Positions 1-6,870 of a DNA stretch of 10,802 nt are shown one piece after another. The stretch is from Candidatus Bathyarchaeota archaeon. GTDB taxonomy: Archaea > Thermoproteota > Bathyarchaeia > Bathyarchaeales > Bathycorpusculaceae. The notes beneath the pieces are model-generated. The model did not search any database. It worked only from the letters and a program-made list of their open reading frames with translations, and was not told where the DNA came from. The stretch is from contig PIYA01000017.1 in the NCBI GenBank assembly GCA_003601785.1, forward strand, positions 1-10,802, written 5' to 3'. Every line of letters starts with the position of its first letter. The first letter of the stretch is position 1. A program made the position numbers and the translations under genes.

Positions 1-686
1 TTATGCTCAGAGATTTAGGCTCCCTTGCAGATTTTGGACCGCACAATCTGAGCGATGAAGACTTTGAGGTTATTGAAAACGCTAATTACGTGTGCGTCTT
101 CAACTGGGCTGGAACCAGACGGTTCGGAACGGAGCTGGCTGAAACCGTTTTCCGCCATGTAAAGACTAGGGGAAAAGGCAAAACATATTACGACACGGCT
201 GACCCAACTCCAAACGAAAGGGAGATTCCCGCGTTAACAGAGAATGTTTTGAGAGGCAAAATAGTGGATGTTCTAAGCGTAAACGAGAACGAAGCAGTCT
301 GCTATGCGTCCCAGTTGAGTAATAAAGTGAAAGCTCTTCGGAAGAAATTGCGGTTTGACGAGTTGGCGATGGAAAGTGCAAGGATCTTAGCGTCGCAGTT
401 GTCTGCGAGAGTTGACTTGCACACCACAAACTTTTCAGCAACGTTCACCGAAAAAGGTGAAACCATGGTTCCAGCTTTTAAGATTCCGGTTTTGAGGGCG
501 ACTGGAGCGGGAGACGCTTGGAACGCTGGAAACATCTTGGGAGATGCTCTCGGATTTTCCGACTCTTGTAGATTGACGTTAGCCAATGCTGTTGCAGCCT
601 ATTACATATCAGACCTAAAGGGAAGGCATCCTACAAGAAGGCAGTTGATAAGGTTCTGTGAAAAGCTGATGCATGAGCAAAACTAG
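1..686 (+). CDS. PfkB/ribokinase-family carbohydrate kinase, 5'-truncated
   Basis: This is the C-terminal about 227 residues of a PfkB-family kinase, a family that phosphorylates a sugar or nucleoside hydroxyl with ATP (or ADP) in the cytoplasm. The reading frame is already open at base 1, and family members are about 300 aa, so roughly the first quarter to third lies outside the window. The signature PfkB motif TGAGDAWNAG sits at visible residues 167-176 (counting from the Met codon at base 3), with Asp171 as the expected catalytic base and the GAG as anion hole. A DTADP strand at 64-68 and the SVNENEA segment at 92-98 match the usual substrate and nucleotide-lobe elements. The N-terminal substrate-recognition part is missing, so the sugar cannot be named. 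The gene ends at TAG 684-686, and a new promoter follows, so it is probably not co-transcribed with glmM. Confidence 0.85.
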   Translation, partial: MLRDLGSLADFGPHNLSDEDFEVIENANYVCVFNWAGTRRFGTELAETVFRHVKTRGKGKTYYDTADPTPNEREIPALTENVLRGKIVDVLSVNENEAVCYASQLSNKVKALRKKLRFDELAMESARILASQLSARVDLHTTNFSATFTEKGETMVPAFKIPVLRATGAGDAWNAGNILGDALGFSDSCRLTLANAVAAYYISDLKGRHPTRRQLIRFCEKLMHEQN

Positions 687-693
687 ATTATTG

Positions 694-701
694 TATAAAT
701 A
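694..701 (+). promoter_or_regulatory. TATA box for the glmM-glmU operon
   Basis: TATAAATA lies in the 60-base gap between the kinase stop and glmM. About 25 bases downstream of its centre the predicted transcript would start near 722-725, giving a leader of roughly 25 bases. That leader contains the Shine-Dalgarno-like GAGGT at 734-738. The spacing fits archaeal TBP/TFB promoters; the start site itself is inferred. Confidence 0.6.
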
Positions 702-746
702 CTTGCAAACGCGTAATTATTTTACTGTAAAATGAGGTAGAAGGCT

Positions 747-2114
747 TTGAAGTCTAGGCTTTTCGGGAGTTCTGGAGTTCGCGGCTTGGTTAACGTAACT
801 CTTACACCAGTTTTGGCGGCTAAGTTAGGCTTGGCTGTTGCGACGTTTTCCAAAGCTGGCGAAGTGCTTGTGGGTCGTGACACAAGAGTTTCAGGTCTGA
901 TGTTGGAGAGCGCTCTTGTTTCAAGCCTTTTGGCTGCCGGTGTGAGAGTAAGCCGTTTGGATGTGGTTCCTACTCCTGTTCTGGCTTATTTGACGAGAAA
1001 ACTAGGTGCTGACGCCGGTTTTATGATTACTGCTTCGCATAATCCCCCTCAATATAATGGGATAAAGGTTTTCGACGGAAACGGTATAGCTTATGATGAG
1101 GAAAAGCAAAATGAGATTGAGAGGCTGATGGCGAGCGAGGGTTTTAGGTTAGCGGAGTGGCGGGATGTAGGCGACACGTTGCACTTTAATGGGGCTTCCT
1201 TATATAATGAGATGATTCTGAAAAACGTGAAACTGAACAAAAAACCATACGTTCTGTTAGATTTAGGATGTGGGGCAACATGCAACGTCGCTCCAGCGTT
1301 GTTTAAAAGCTTGGGCTGTAAGGTGACTGCAATAAACGCTCAGCCGGATGGTTTCTTTCCGTGTAGAAGCCCGGAACCTAACGCTGAATCGTTGAAATCC
1401 TTGACTGAAATTGTTTGTAATTTGGGTGCGGATGTGGGGATAGCCTACGATGGCGATGGTGACAGAGTGGCTTTTGTAGATGAGAAGGGCGGATTCGTAG
1501 ACTTTGATAGGGTTTTAGCTGCGTATGCTGCGCATGTTGTAAAGAGGGGTCACGGCGGAACTGTTGTAACGAATGTTGAGGCATCCATGTGTGTTGAAAA
1601 GATGGTTGAAGCTTACGGTGGAAGAGTTGTTAGAACAAGAGTTGGTGATGTTTATCTGGCGGAGGCTATGGAAAAACACGGGGCTATTTTCGGTGGAGAA
1701 CCATGCGGAGCATGGATACACCCTCAATTTCATTATTGTCCAGACGGGCTACTCTCCTCAGTGTTGCTTTTGGAGGCATTGGAAGATGAGGATGTGAGCT
1801 TGTCCGAGTTTGTGTCAAGCGCACCGAAATATCCAACTCTGAGAGAGAATGTTCCTTGTGAGAATAAAGTGAAATACAAGGTTGTGGAGAAAATCGGAGA
1901 AGAGTTGGCTTCTGTCTTTCCGAATTTTAAACAAGTTTCAACCGTTGACGGTGTTCGTTTAACACTTGAGGAAGGATGGATTTTGGTTAGGGCTTCTGGA
2001 ACCGAACCGCTTATCCGATTGACGGTTGAGGGTGAATCGTTAAAAACTGCGAATGAGATAATGGAAAAAGGTTTATCTCTCGTTAAAAAACTTGTTGAGG
2101 AAGTGGAAAATTGA
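747..2114 (+). CDS. glmM: Phosphoglucosamine mutase / phosphomannomutase family, archaeal GlmM type
   Basis: A 455-aa alpha-D-phosphohexomutase, expected to interconvert glucosamine-6-P and glucosamine-1-P in UDP-GlcNAc synthesis. All four family motifs are visible. The phosphoserine loop is TASHNPP (Ser97). The Mg-binding loop is DGDGDR (235-240). The sugar-binding loop is GGEPCGAW (316-323), where bacteria usually have GGE-x-SGH. The phosphate-binding loop is RASGTEP (415-421). Length is normal for the family. The start is TTG at 747, supported by GAGGT at 734-738 with 8 bases of spacing; an ATG at 732 hits a stop after two codons. The stop codon overlaps the TTG start of the next gene in the sequence TTGA, implying translational coupling with the GlmU-like enzyme that would use its product. 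That context favours GlmM over a phosphomannomutase, although archaeal members can accept several hexose phosphates. Confidence 0.9.
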   Translation: MKSRLFGSSGVRGLVNVTLTPVLAAKLGLAVATFSKAGEVLVGRDTRVSGLMLESALVSSLLAAGVRVSRLDVVPTPVLAYLTRKLGADAGFMITASHNPPQYNGIKVFDGNGIAYDEEKQNEIERLMASEGFRLAEWRDVGDTLHFNGASLYNEMILKNVKLNKKPYVLLDLGCGATCNVAPALFKSLGCKVTAINAQPDGFFPCRSPEPNAESLKSLTEIVCNLGADVGIAYDGDGDRVAFVDEKGGFVDFDRVLAAYAAHVVKRGHGGTVVTNVEASMCVEKMVEAYGGRVVRTRVGDVYLAEAMEKHGAIFGGEPCGAWIHPQFHYCPDGLLSSVLLLEALEDEDVSLSEFVSSAPKYPTLRENVPCENKVKYKVVEKIGEELASVFPNFKQVSTVDGVRLTLEEGWILVRASGTEPLIRLTVEGESLKTANEIMEKGLSLVKKLVEEVEN

Positions 2115-3394
2115 AAGCCGTAATTTTAGCCGCCGGAGAAGGCGTGAGACTGCAACCCATTACGTTGACAAAACCGAAGCATCTGATAGAAATTGGTGGA
2201 AAACCTATTCTTGCACATGGTTTAAACGCGGTTAAAGCCTCTGGGATAAATGAAGTGTTAATCGTTGTCCACTATATGGCTGACGCGATCCGCGATTACT
2301 TCGGTGACGGTGAAAGATTTGGGTTAAAAATTGAATATGCAGAGCAGAAGGGTGTGCTTGGGACAGGCAATGCCGTAAGCGTTGTTGAACCATACGTGAA
2401 AGATGATTTTTTGCTTGTCTACGGTGATTTACTGTTCACATCTGAGGCTGTAAGAAAGGTTCTCGCTACGCATAACGAAGAGAAGCCAGCCGCGACAATG
2501 GCTGTGGTTTCTGTTGAAAGCCCTGAAAACTACGGTGTGGTAGAGCTTCGAGAAGAAAAATACGTGAAGAGAATAGTTGAAAAACCAAACCGTGGTGAAG
2601 CGCCTACAAACTTGGCAAACGCAGGCATATACGTTTTCTCAACGGAGATATTTGACAAAGTGAAGGAAACTTCGGCTTCTGCTAGGGGGGAATGGGAAAT
2701 CACCGATGCAATCTCACTTTTGCTAACAGAGAAGAAGCCTGTTTTAGCCGTTAAAATCCCCAGCGGAGAATGGTTTGACATCGGAAGACCTTGGGACTTA
2801 CTTGAGGCGAACCGTTGGGCGTTGCTGAGGATGAAACATGAGCTACACGGGCAAATAGAGGAGGGCGCGCACATAATTGGTCCCGTAACAGTTGCAGAGA
2901 ACGTGCGCATCCGCTCCGGAGCGTACATCGAAGGTCCAGCGTTTATAGATGAGGGAAGCGACATAGGACCGAACTGTTACATTCGACCTTTCACAAGCAT
3001 AGGTAAAAAAGTGCGAATCGGCAACGCCTGTGAAATAAAGAACAGCATAATCATGGACAACACTCACATCGGCCACTTGTCTTACGTTGGCGACAGCGTG
3101 ATATGTGAAAACTGCAACCTAGGCGCGGGGACGGTGACAGCTAACTATAGGCTTGACGCTGGAACAATCAAGATGCTCGTGAAGGATAAGGTTGTCAACA
3201 CTGGAAGAAAAAAACTCGGGGCAATACTGGGCGCCGACGTGAAAGCGGGGATAAACACGCTTTTCATGCCCGGCGTGAAAGTTGGAAACAACTGTTGGAT
3301 CGGTCCAAACGTTGTTGTCTACCGAGACTTGCCACCCAACACTATCACGTTGCTGAAGCAAAACCTAGAGCGAAGAAAACTGAACACAGCTTAA
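2111..3394 (+). CDS. glmU: Bifunctional sugar-1-phosphate nucleotidyltransferase / acetyltransferase (GlmU/ST0452 type)
   Basis: A 427-aa two-domain enzyme. Residues 1 to about 235 form a nucleotidyltransferase Rossmann domain. It has the signature AAGEGVRLQPITLTKPK (7-23), the metal-binding YGD (Asp106), EKP at 157-159, and GEWFDIGRPWDL at 219-230. Residues about 250-405 form a left-handed beta-helix of hexapeptide repeats ending in GVKVGNNCWIGPNVVV. His322, Tyr325, Asn345 (in GTVTANYR) and Lys354/Lys358 lie where the Sulfolobus enzyme ST0452 carries its acetyltransferase residues; I aligned these by eye. Expected activity is acetylation of glucosamine-1-P and UTP-dependent formation of UDP-GlcNAc; enzymes of this type may also make dTDP-glucose. 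The start is TTG, overlapping the glmM stop by 4 bases. Archaeal GlmU-like proteins are only distantly related to bacterial GlmU, so the symbol is functional rather than strictly orthologous. Confidence 0.88.
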   Translation: MKAVILAAGEGVRLQPITLTKPKHLIEIGGKPILAHGLNAVKASGINEVLIVVHYMADAIRDYFGDGERFGLKIEYAEQKGVLGTGNAVSVVEPYVKDDFLLVYGDLLFTSEAVRKVLATHNEEKPAATMAVVSVESPENYGVVELREEKYVKRIVEKPNRGEAPTNLANAGIYVFSTEIFDKVKETSASARGEWEITDAISLLLTEKKPVLAVKIPSGEWFDIGRPWDLLEANRWALLRMKHELHGQIEEGAHIIGPVTVAENVRIRSGAYIEGPAFIDEGSDIGPNCYIRPFTSIGKKVRIGNACEIKNSIIMDNTHIGHLSYVGDSVICENCNLGAGTVTANYRLDAGTIKMLVKDKVVNTGRKKLGAILGADVKAGINTLFMPGVKVGNNCWIGPNVVVYRDLPPNTITLLKQNLERRKLNTA

Positions 3395-3423
3395 AGTTTG
3401 AACCAAAATTATAGGGGGGGTAG

Positions 3424-3440
3424 AGGCTATTCGCCTTTTT
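3424..3440 (+). terminator. Hairpin plus T tract after the glmM-glmU operon
   Basis: AGGC and GCCT (3424-3427 and 3433-3436) form a 4-bp stem around the loop TATTC, running straight into TTTT (the T tract is 3436-3440). It lies 30 bases after the glmU stop and upstream of the next promoter. In archaea the oligo-T tract alone can terminate transcription, so the short stem may be incidental. Confidence 0.45.
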
Positions 3441-3451
3441 CCAAGTCAAAC

Positions 3452-3460
3452 CCTAAATAG
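3452..3460 (+). promoter_or_regulatory. TATA-like element for the Sm-like protein gene
   Basis: CCTAAATAG, preceded by the A-rich GTCAAAC as a possible BRE, lies about 25 bases upstream of position 3481. That would give a leader of under 20 bases containing the strong Shine-Dalgarno GGAGGT at 3487-3492. Confidence 0.4.
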
Positions 3461-3498
3461 TTGTTCCACATTGTTCGTAACAGAATGGAGGTTTAAGT

Positions 3499-3921
3499 TT
3501 GTCAATGGCTCAAAGAAAATTTTTCACGGAAGTGGCAGCGTTACTTGATAAACACGTGATTGTTACAACAACCACCGGAAAGAAATACAGCGGAACACTG
3601 ATGGGTATCAACCCAGACACTTTAAGTCTATGCCTAGGCGAAGCGAAAGACGAGGAAGGAAAAAATTTACACAGGGTCTTTCTCAACGGAAACGTTGTTG
3701 CACAAATATTAAGCGTTGAAAAACCCTTCGACCTGAAAGCGTTAGCGGATCGCCTTGAAAAAGTTTTCCCGACTATGGTTAAACTTTACGAAGACAAAGG
3801 CTTCATATGGGTTATGGATAGGGTTAAAGTCACAGAGAAGGGTGTTGTGGAAGGGGCTGGTCCGGCAGCTGAACGTGTTCAGAGGGTCTACGAGCAGTTT
3901 ATCAGCGAGATGAAAGGTTAG
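3499..3921 (+). CDS. Sm-like (Lsm) archaeal protein with C-terminal domain, SmAP3-like
   Basis: A 140-aa protein with an N-terminal Sm fold and an added C-terminal domain. Sm1 spans about residues 14-48, including VTTTTGKKYSGTLMGINPDT. Sm2 spans about 58-74, with FLNGNVVAQI as the L-x-G-x-x-V RNA-binding/assembly strand. Residues about 77-138 form a mixed alpha/beta extension absent from ordinary 75-80 aa SmAPs. Archaeal Sm proteins form heptameric rings that bind U-rich RNA. The extended arrangement matches the 'augmented' SmAP3 of Pyrobaculum, known to form 14-mers, so a role in RNA metabolism is inferred. The start is TTG 3499, 6 bases after the GGAGGT at 3487-3492; the in-frame ATG at 3505 would be 12 bases away and is less likely. 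The stop overlaps the convergent PAC2 stop by 3 bases. Confidence 0.82.
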   Translation: MSMAQRKFFTEVAALLDKHVIVTTTTGKKYSGTLMGINPDTLSLCLGEAKDEEGKNLHRVFLNGNVVAQILSVEKPFDLKALADRLEKVFPTMVKLYEDKGFIWVMDRVKVTEKGVVEGAGPAAERVQRVYEQFISEMKG

Positions 3922-4667
3922 ATAAACCAGCGAAACTCAGATTCCTTTTTCTTTTCCTTTTCAACCTTCCTAATCAAGCCGAAAGACTCCAAAATATCCT
4001 TTGTCTTCTCAGCTGCAACATCAAGCCTTGAAAAATCAACCTTCAAATTCAGAAACCTACAGACCTTTAACAACGCTAAACGCGCAGCGTTCGCATCCGG
4101 ATACGTGCCGGGGGTCTCTACGAGAAGGGAAAATCCCTTGAAACCTCTGAGCTTGCCGAGTCCTATGAGGATGCCTGCAACCCCGAATATCTGTCCAACC
4201 ATAACCTTGGTTTCAAGGCTTAACGCTTCCTTCAACGTTTCCGGGTCTGACGCAGCGCAGTAAACGCTCGGGTTTGTCGTCGCCTCTTCTATTCGGAATC
4301 CACCCAAGGTTATGACGTAACGACAGCCTAACTCCTCAGCTACGTCCAAAACACGTCCACAAAGCTCGTACTGTCCGAAGGTTGTTAACGCTTGAGTGTT
4401 TCCATACCACAGAATTAGGTCTCGCCCGTCACCCTTGCTCTTGTAATAGTAAAGCTCGTTTATCGGGGAACGCGCACCGCCATCTTTGGTTGTCACAGCC
4501 AAATCTTGAAAGGCTGAGGAGCAGATTTCAGCGAAAAGCTTAGCCTTCAACTCGTGGATTAGGTGTAAAACCGCGATGTTTGCCACAAACCCTATGCCCG
4601 GTAATCCCTCAATCAAAACAGGATTGTCTAACTTTGGCTTTTCATATACTTTGATGGCACAAACCAT
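3918..4667 (-). CDS. PAC2-family protein (proteasome assembly chaperone homologue)
   Basis: A 249-aa PAC2 domain protein. The family motif GLPGIGFVAN sits at residues 21-30. Further conserved-looking elements are the GCRYVITLGGFRI strand near 114-126 and the LVETPGTYPDANAA segment at 182-195. The family includes eukaryotic PAC1/PAC2 and archaeal PbaA/PbaB, which bind 20S proteasome alpha rings. After the fold comes a charged Lys/Glu linker (about 234-245), then the chain ends Arg-Trp-Phe-Ile. The last three residues (Trp-Phe-Ile) resemble the HbYX tail by which proteasome activators dock, with Phe in place of Tyr. Binding to the proteasome is inferred. The ATG at 4665-4667 has an upstream TATA-like element and only a weak Shine-Dalgarno. 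The 3' end overlaps the Sm-protein gene. Confidence 0.85.
   Translation of the reverse strand: MVCAIKVYEKPKLDNPVLIEGLPGIGFVANIAVLHLIHELKAKLFAEICSSAFQDLAVTTKDGGARSPINELYYYKSKGDGRDLILWYGNTQALTTFGQYELCGRVLDVAEELGCRYVITLGGFRIEEATTNPSVYCAASDPETLKEALSLETKVMVGQIFGVAGILIGLGKLRGFKGFSLLVETPGTYPDANAARLALLKVCRFLNLKVDFSRLDVAAEKTKDILESFGLIRKVEKEKKKESEFRWFI
3942..3961 (+). terminator. T-rich tract, probable terminator for the Sm-protein transcript
   Basis: Immediately beyond the Sm-protein stop the + strand carries three T runs (5, 4 and 4 Ts, separated by one or two Cs). Oligo-T tracts are the usual archaeal termination signal. The same bases encode the Lys/Glu-rich linker of the convergent PAC2 protein on the opposite strand, so composition alone could also explain them. 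Confidence 0.35.
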
Positions 4668-4700
4668 TCTCTAGACACTCTTCTGATGCGAAACAATAGC

Positions 4701-4707
4701 TTATAAA
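4701..4707 (-). promoter_or_regulatory. TATA-like element for the PAC2 gene
   Basis: On the minus strand TTTATAA lies about 34 bases upstream of the ATG, predicting a leader of about 10 bases. A second candidate, CTTTAAATG, covers 4709-4717. Either would separate PAC2 from the zinc-ribbon pair upstream, although read-through is possible. Confidence 0.4.
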
Positions 4708-4741
4708 CATTTAAAGCTTGTTTTCCCTCTTCTGCTCCATG

Positions 4742-4876
4742 CTAATAGTCGTCTTCATAGTCCAGTTCATCTACTTCTATTTCATGGCATTCCTTACACA
4801 TGCCCTCGTAAGTTTCATATTCTTCCTTTGATATCTTTCTGCCGCACCTTATGCACCTGTAAACTTTCTCGTCCAT
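4742..4876 (-). CDS. Zinc-ribbon miniprotein B (44 aa)
   Basis: A 44-aa open frame, too short for default gene callers but convincing by paralogy. Cys8, Cys11, Cys27 and Cys30 form a C-x2-C-x15-C-x2-C zinc-ribbon pattern. The core CGRKISKEEYETYEGMCKEC matches the preceding miniprotein at most positions with identical spacing. The tail is strongly acidic, ending ELDYEDDY. No catalytic motif or membrane segment is visible. ATG 4876 follows the TGA of miniprotein A by one base, so the two are almost certainly co-transcribed and translationally coupled. Function is unknown; four-Cys ribbons of this size commonly bind nucleic acid or act as protein adaptors, but nothing here decides it. TAG at 4742-4744 ends it, 74 bases before the PAC2 start. 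Confidence 0.72.
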   Translation of the reverse strand: MDEKVYRCIRCGRKISKEEYETYEGMCKECHEIEVDELDYEDDY

Positions 4877-4877
4877 T

Positions 4878-5051
4878 TCACATTACGTCTCCAAACATCA
4901 TCTCAGACTCTTCGGTCATCTGGTCATCCCAGCATTCCCAACACATACCATCATAAGCCTCATACTCCTCCTCGCTGATTTCGCGACCGCAAACAGAACA
5001 GTAAAACCTTCTCTTCTTACCTTTACCCTTTTTCTTTTTAGTTTTCTTCAA
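4878..5051 (-). CDS. Zinc-ribbon miniprotein A (57 aa)
   Basis: A 57-aa open frame with a Lys/Arg-rich N-terminus (residues 2-15, basic apart from Thr4 and two Gly). A zinc ribbon follows with Cys18, Cys21, Cys37 and Cys40 (C-x2-C-x15-C-x2-C), then an acidic, Met-rich tail. The segment CGREISEEEYEAYDGMCWEC is clearly paralogous to the next protein. The start is uncertain: TTG 5051 is the only common start codon between the upstream in-frame TGA and the first Cys, and it has no clear Shine-Dalgarno. An A/T-rich TATA-like stretch near 5080-5092 would place transcription start about 10 bases upstream of it. A rare ATT start at 5072 would add seven residues. The basic head suggests contact with RNA, DNA or the ribosome, but this is inference. 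Confidence 0.68.
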   Translation of the reverse strand: MKKTKKKKGKGKKRRFYCSVCGREISEEEYEAYDGMCWECWDDQMTEESEMMFGDVM

Positions 5052-5079
5052 CCAATTCGCCGAAACATCAATTCAGCGG

Positions 5080-5092
5080 TAAATACTAAAAA
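5080..5092 (-). promoter_or_regulatory. Possible TATA region for the zinc-ribbon pair
   Basis: The minus strand reads T6-AGTATTTA in this stretch, about 25 bases upstream of position 5061. It is the only A/T-rich element at a sensible distance from the TTG start of miniprotein A. The rest of the 184-base gap up to tgtA shows no gene. Confidence 0.3.
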
Positions 5093-5194
5093 ATTATGAA
5101 ACAGAAATCTGTATTATCAGCCACTCACTCACCGTCGATTCTCTCTTCGTTGCTTAATGTTTGCTTTGTAGAAGTGCTCTTGTTTAAAATGAAA

Positions 5195-5205
5195 TATAAT
5201 ATAAG
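5195..5205 (+). promoter_or_regulatory. TATA box for the tgtA-PHP transcript
   Basis: TATAATATAAG lies 30-40 bases upstream of the tgtA ATG. Standard archaeal spacing predicts a start near 5225-5228 and a very short leader of about 10 bases. That agrees with the lack of a good Shine-Dalgarno before the ATG. Confidence 0.55.
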
Positions 5206-5235
5206 TGTGTTTAGCCGATTCTGTCTAGGCTCAAG

Positions 5236-6870
5236 ATGACGTTTGAAATAAGAGAAAGAGATATACTTGCGAGAATAGGCAGACTTAAAACCAAAAGCGG
5301 TGAAATCGAAACTCCGCTTCTTTTTCCAGTTATAAACCCAAACGTGCAGCCGATATCTCCGAAAAGAATGCGTGAAGTTTTCGGATGTAACGCGTTGATA
5401 ACAAACGCTTACATACTCAAAAAACGCTTCGGAGACAAACCTATAGAAAAAGGAGTGCACAATTTCTTAGACTTTAACGGAGTTGTAATGACCGATTCTG
5501 GTGCATACCAAATCTTAGTCTACGGAGACATAGAAGCAACCCCGAAAGAAATCGTGGAATATCAGGAGCGAATAGACGCTGACATAGCTACAATATTGGA
5601 TTTGCCGACGGGCTGGAAGGTTTCGAAAAAATACGCGGAAAACACTGTAAGGGAGACCTTGAAAAGGGCGAAAGAGCTTTTCCAAACAAAAACTCGAGAG
5701 GACATTCTCTGGGTTGGTCCTATTCAAGGTGGGAGATACTTAGACCTCGTTGCCGAATCAGCCGTTAAAGTGGGAGAACTGCCCTTTCAAATACACGCTT
5801 TAGGAAGCCCAACAGAGGTCATGGAACACTACAGATTCGACGTTTTGGTCGACATGATAATGACCGCGAAAATGAATATGCCCATGGAAAGACCCCTCCA
5901 TCTCTTCGGAGCCGGACACCCGTTCATGTTCGCTCTAGCCGTAGCCCTCGGATGCGACCTCTTCGACTCAGCAGCTTACGCTATATATGCAAGAGAAAAC
6001 CGCTACATGACAGAGCAAGGCACATCAAGGCTAAACGAACTTGAGTATTTCCCATGTGCATGCCCAAGATGCTCAAAAACAACTCCAAAAGACGTTTTAG
6101 AGATGCCTCAAAACGAGAGGCAAACGTTTCTAGCTGAACACAACCTCTACACATGCCTCACAGAGTTAAGGAGAATAAAGAACGCGATAAAAGAGGGTAG
6201 ACTCTGGGAACACTTGAAAATCAGAGCCAACGGACATCCAGCCTTGCTTCAAGCCTTAAAGAAACTGAAGAAGTATGAAGACTTCATCGAAAGACACAGC
6301 CCAACAACAAAAAAGGCAGGCATATTCTTCTTCGATTCACTAGACCTTGCAAGACCGGAAGTTGTTAGGCACAGAAAAAGAATGAGTGAAAGATACGCTC
6401 CGCCGAAAAAAGCTGAATTATTAATATTAATGCCTCAAATTCAGATGAAACCATTTCATAAATCAAAAATGTTCAAAGAAACAATGAAACTTCTTAAAAA
6501 CAAATTCAAAAGGCAATTAGACAAGATTCATGTGTGCTTCTACGCGGCGCCCTTTGGAGTAATCCCGATTGAACTCGACGAGATTTATCCGCTTTCCCAA
6601 CATGAAACCATGATGCCTCCCGACATGGAAACAAGAGAGTACGTGGCAAACCAAACAGCAAACTACATTAACAGCACAAGTTACAAGGCGATTTTAATGT
6701 TTCACGATCCGGAAAACTGGAACAAAAGCGTTCTGAACGCCTGCAAAAAAGCCTGTTCAAAGAAAAACATCAAATTCAAATACCTTAAAGTAGAAAGAGC
6801 GCGAAGCAAAACAATGCTAAAGGAAATTGAGAAGCTTTTCAACAGAAACGGGCGAACAAGCCTTGATTAA
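5236..6870 (+). CDS. tgtA: Archaeal tRNA-guanine(15) transglycosylase (archaeosine synthesis), without visible PUA domain
   Basis: A 544-aa enzyme that exchanges guanine-15 in the tRNA D-loop for preQ0, the first tRNA-level step of archaeosine synthesis. The TIM-barrel catalytic domain occupies about residues 1-350. It has TDSGAYQ with Asp87, the GPIQGGRY active-site segment (161-168), HALGSP (187-192), and CDLFDSAAYA with the likely nucleophile Asp244. The zinc site is Cys274, Cys276, Cys279 and His302. A C-terminal region (about 360-530) includes FYAAPFGVIPIELDEIYPLSQHE, typical of the domain shared by archaeal TGT and ArcS. The well-studied Pyrococcus enzyme is 582 aa and ends in a PUA domain that grips the tRNA acceptor end; I see no PUA here. 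ATG 5236 sits just after a TATA box. The 3' end overlaps the PHP gene. Confidence 0.93.
   Translation: MTFEIRERDILARIGRLKTKSGEIETPLLFPVINPNVQPISPKRMREVFGCNALITNAYILKKRFGDKPIEKGVHNFLDFNGVVMTDSGAYQILVYGDIEATPKEIVEYQERIDADIATILDLPTGWKVSKKYAENTVRETLKRAKELFQTKTREDILWVGPIQGGRYLDLVAESAVKVGELPFQIHALGSPTEVMEHYRFDVLVDMIMTAKMNMPMERPLHLFGAGHPFMFALAVALGCDLFDSAAYAIYARENRYMTEQGTSRLNELEYFPCACPRCSKTTPKDVLEMPQNERQTFLAEHNLYTCLTELRRIKNAIKEGRLWEHLKIRANGHPALLQALKKLKKYEDFIERHSPTTKKAGIFFFDSLDLARPEVVRHRKRMSERYAPPKKAELLILMPQIQMKPFHKSKMFKETMKLLKNKFKRQLDKIHVCFYAAPFGVIPIELDEIYPLSQHETMMPPDMETREYVANQTANYINSTSYKAILMFHDPENWNKSVLNACKKACSKKNIKFKYLKVERARSKTMLKEIEKLFNRNGRTSLD

Noticed and set aside
2530..2964. 144-codon minus-strand open frame inside glmU
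   Set aside because: It is antisense to a well-conserved enzyme, has no domain or ribosome site, and is Ser/Pro-rich as expected from mirrored codons.
3414..3420. Run of seven Gs after glmU
   Set aside because: A single homopolymer with no further G runs for a quadruplex and no conserved context; noted only as possible sequencing noise.
5101..5112. ACAGAAATCTGT dyad between the zinc-ribbon pair and tgtA
   Set aside because: The arms are only 5 bp and it is not placed over either predicted TATA box; such short dyads are common by chance.
5125..5460. 111-codon minus-strand open frame across the tgtA promoter and start
   Set aside because: It is mostly antisense to the conserved tgtA N-terminus, and its other end reads the promoter region; no motif is visible.
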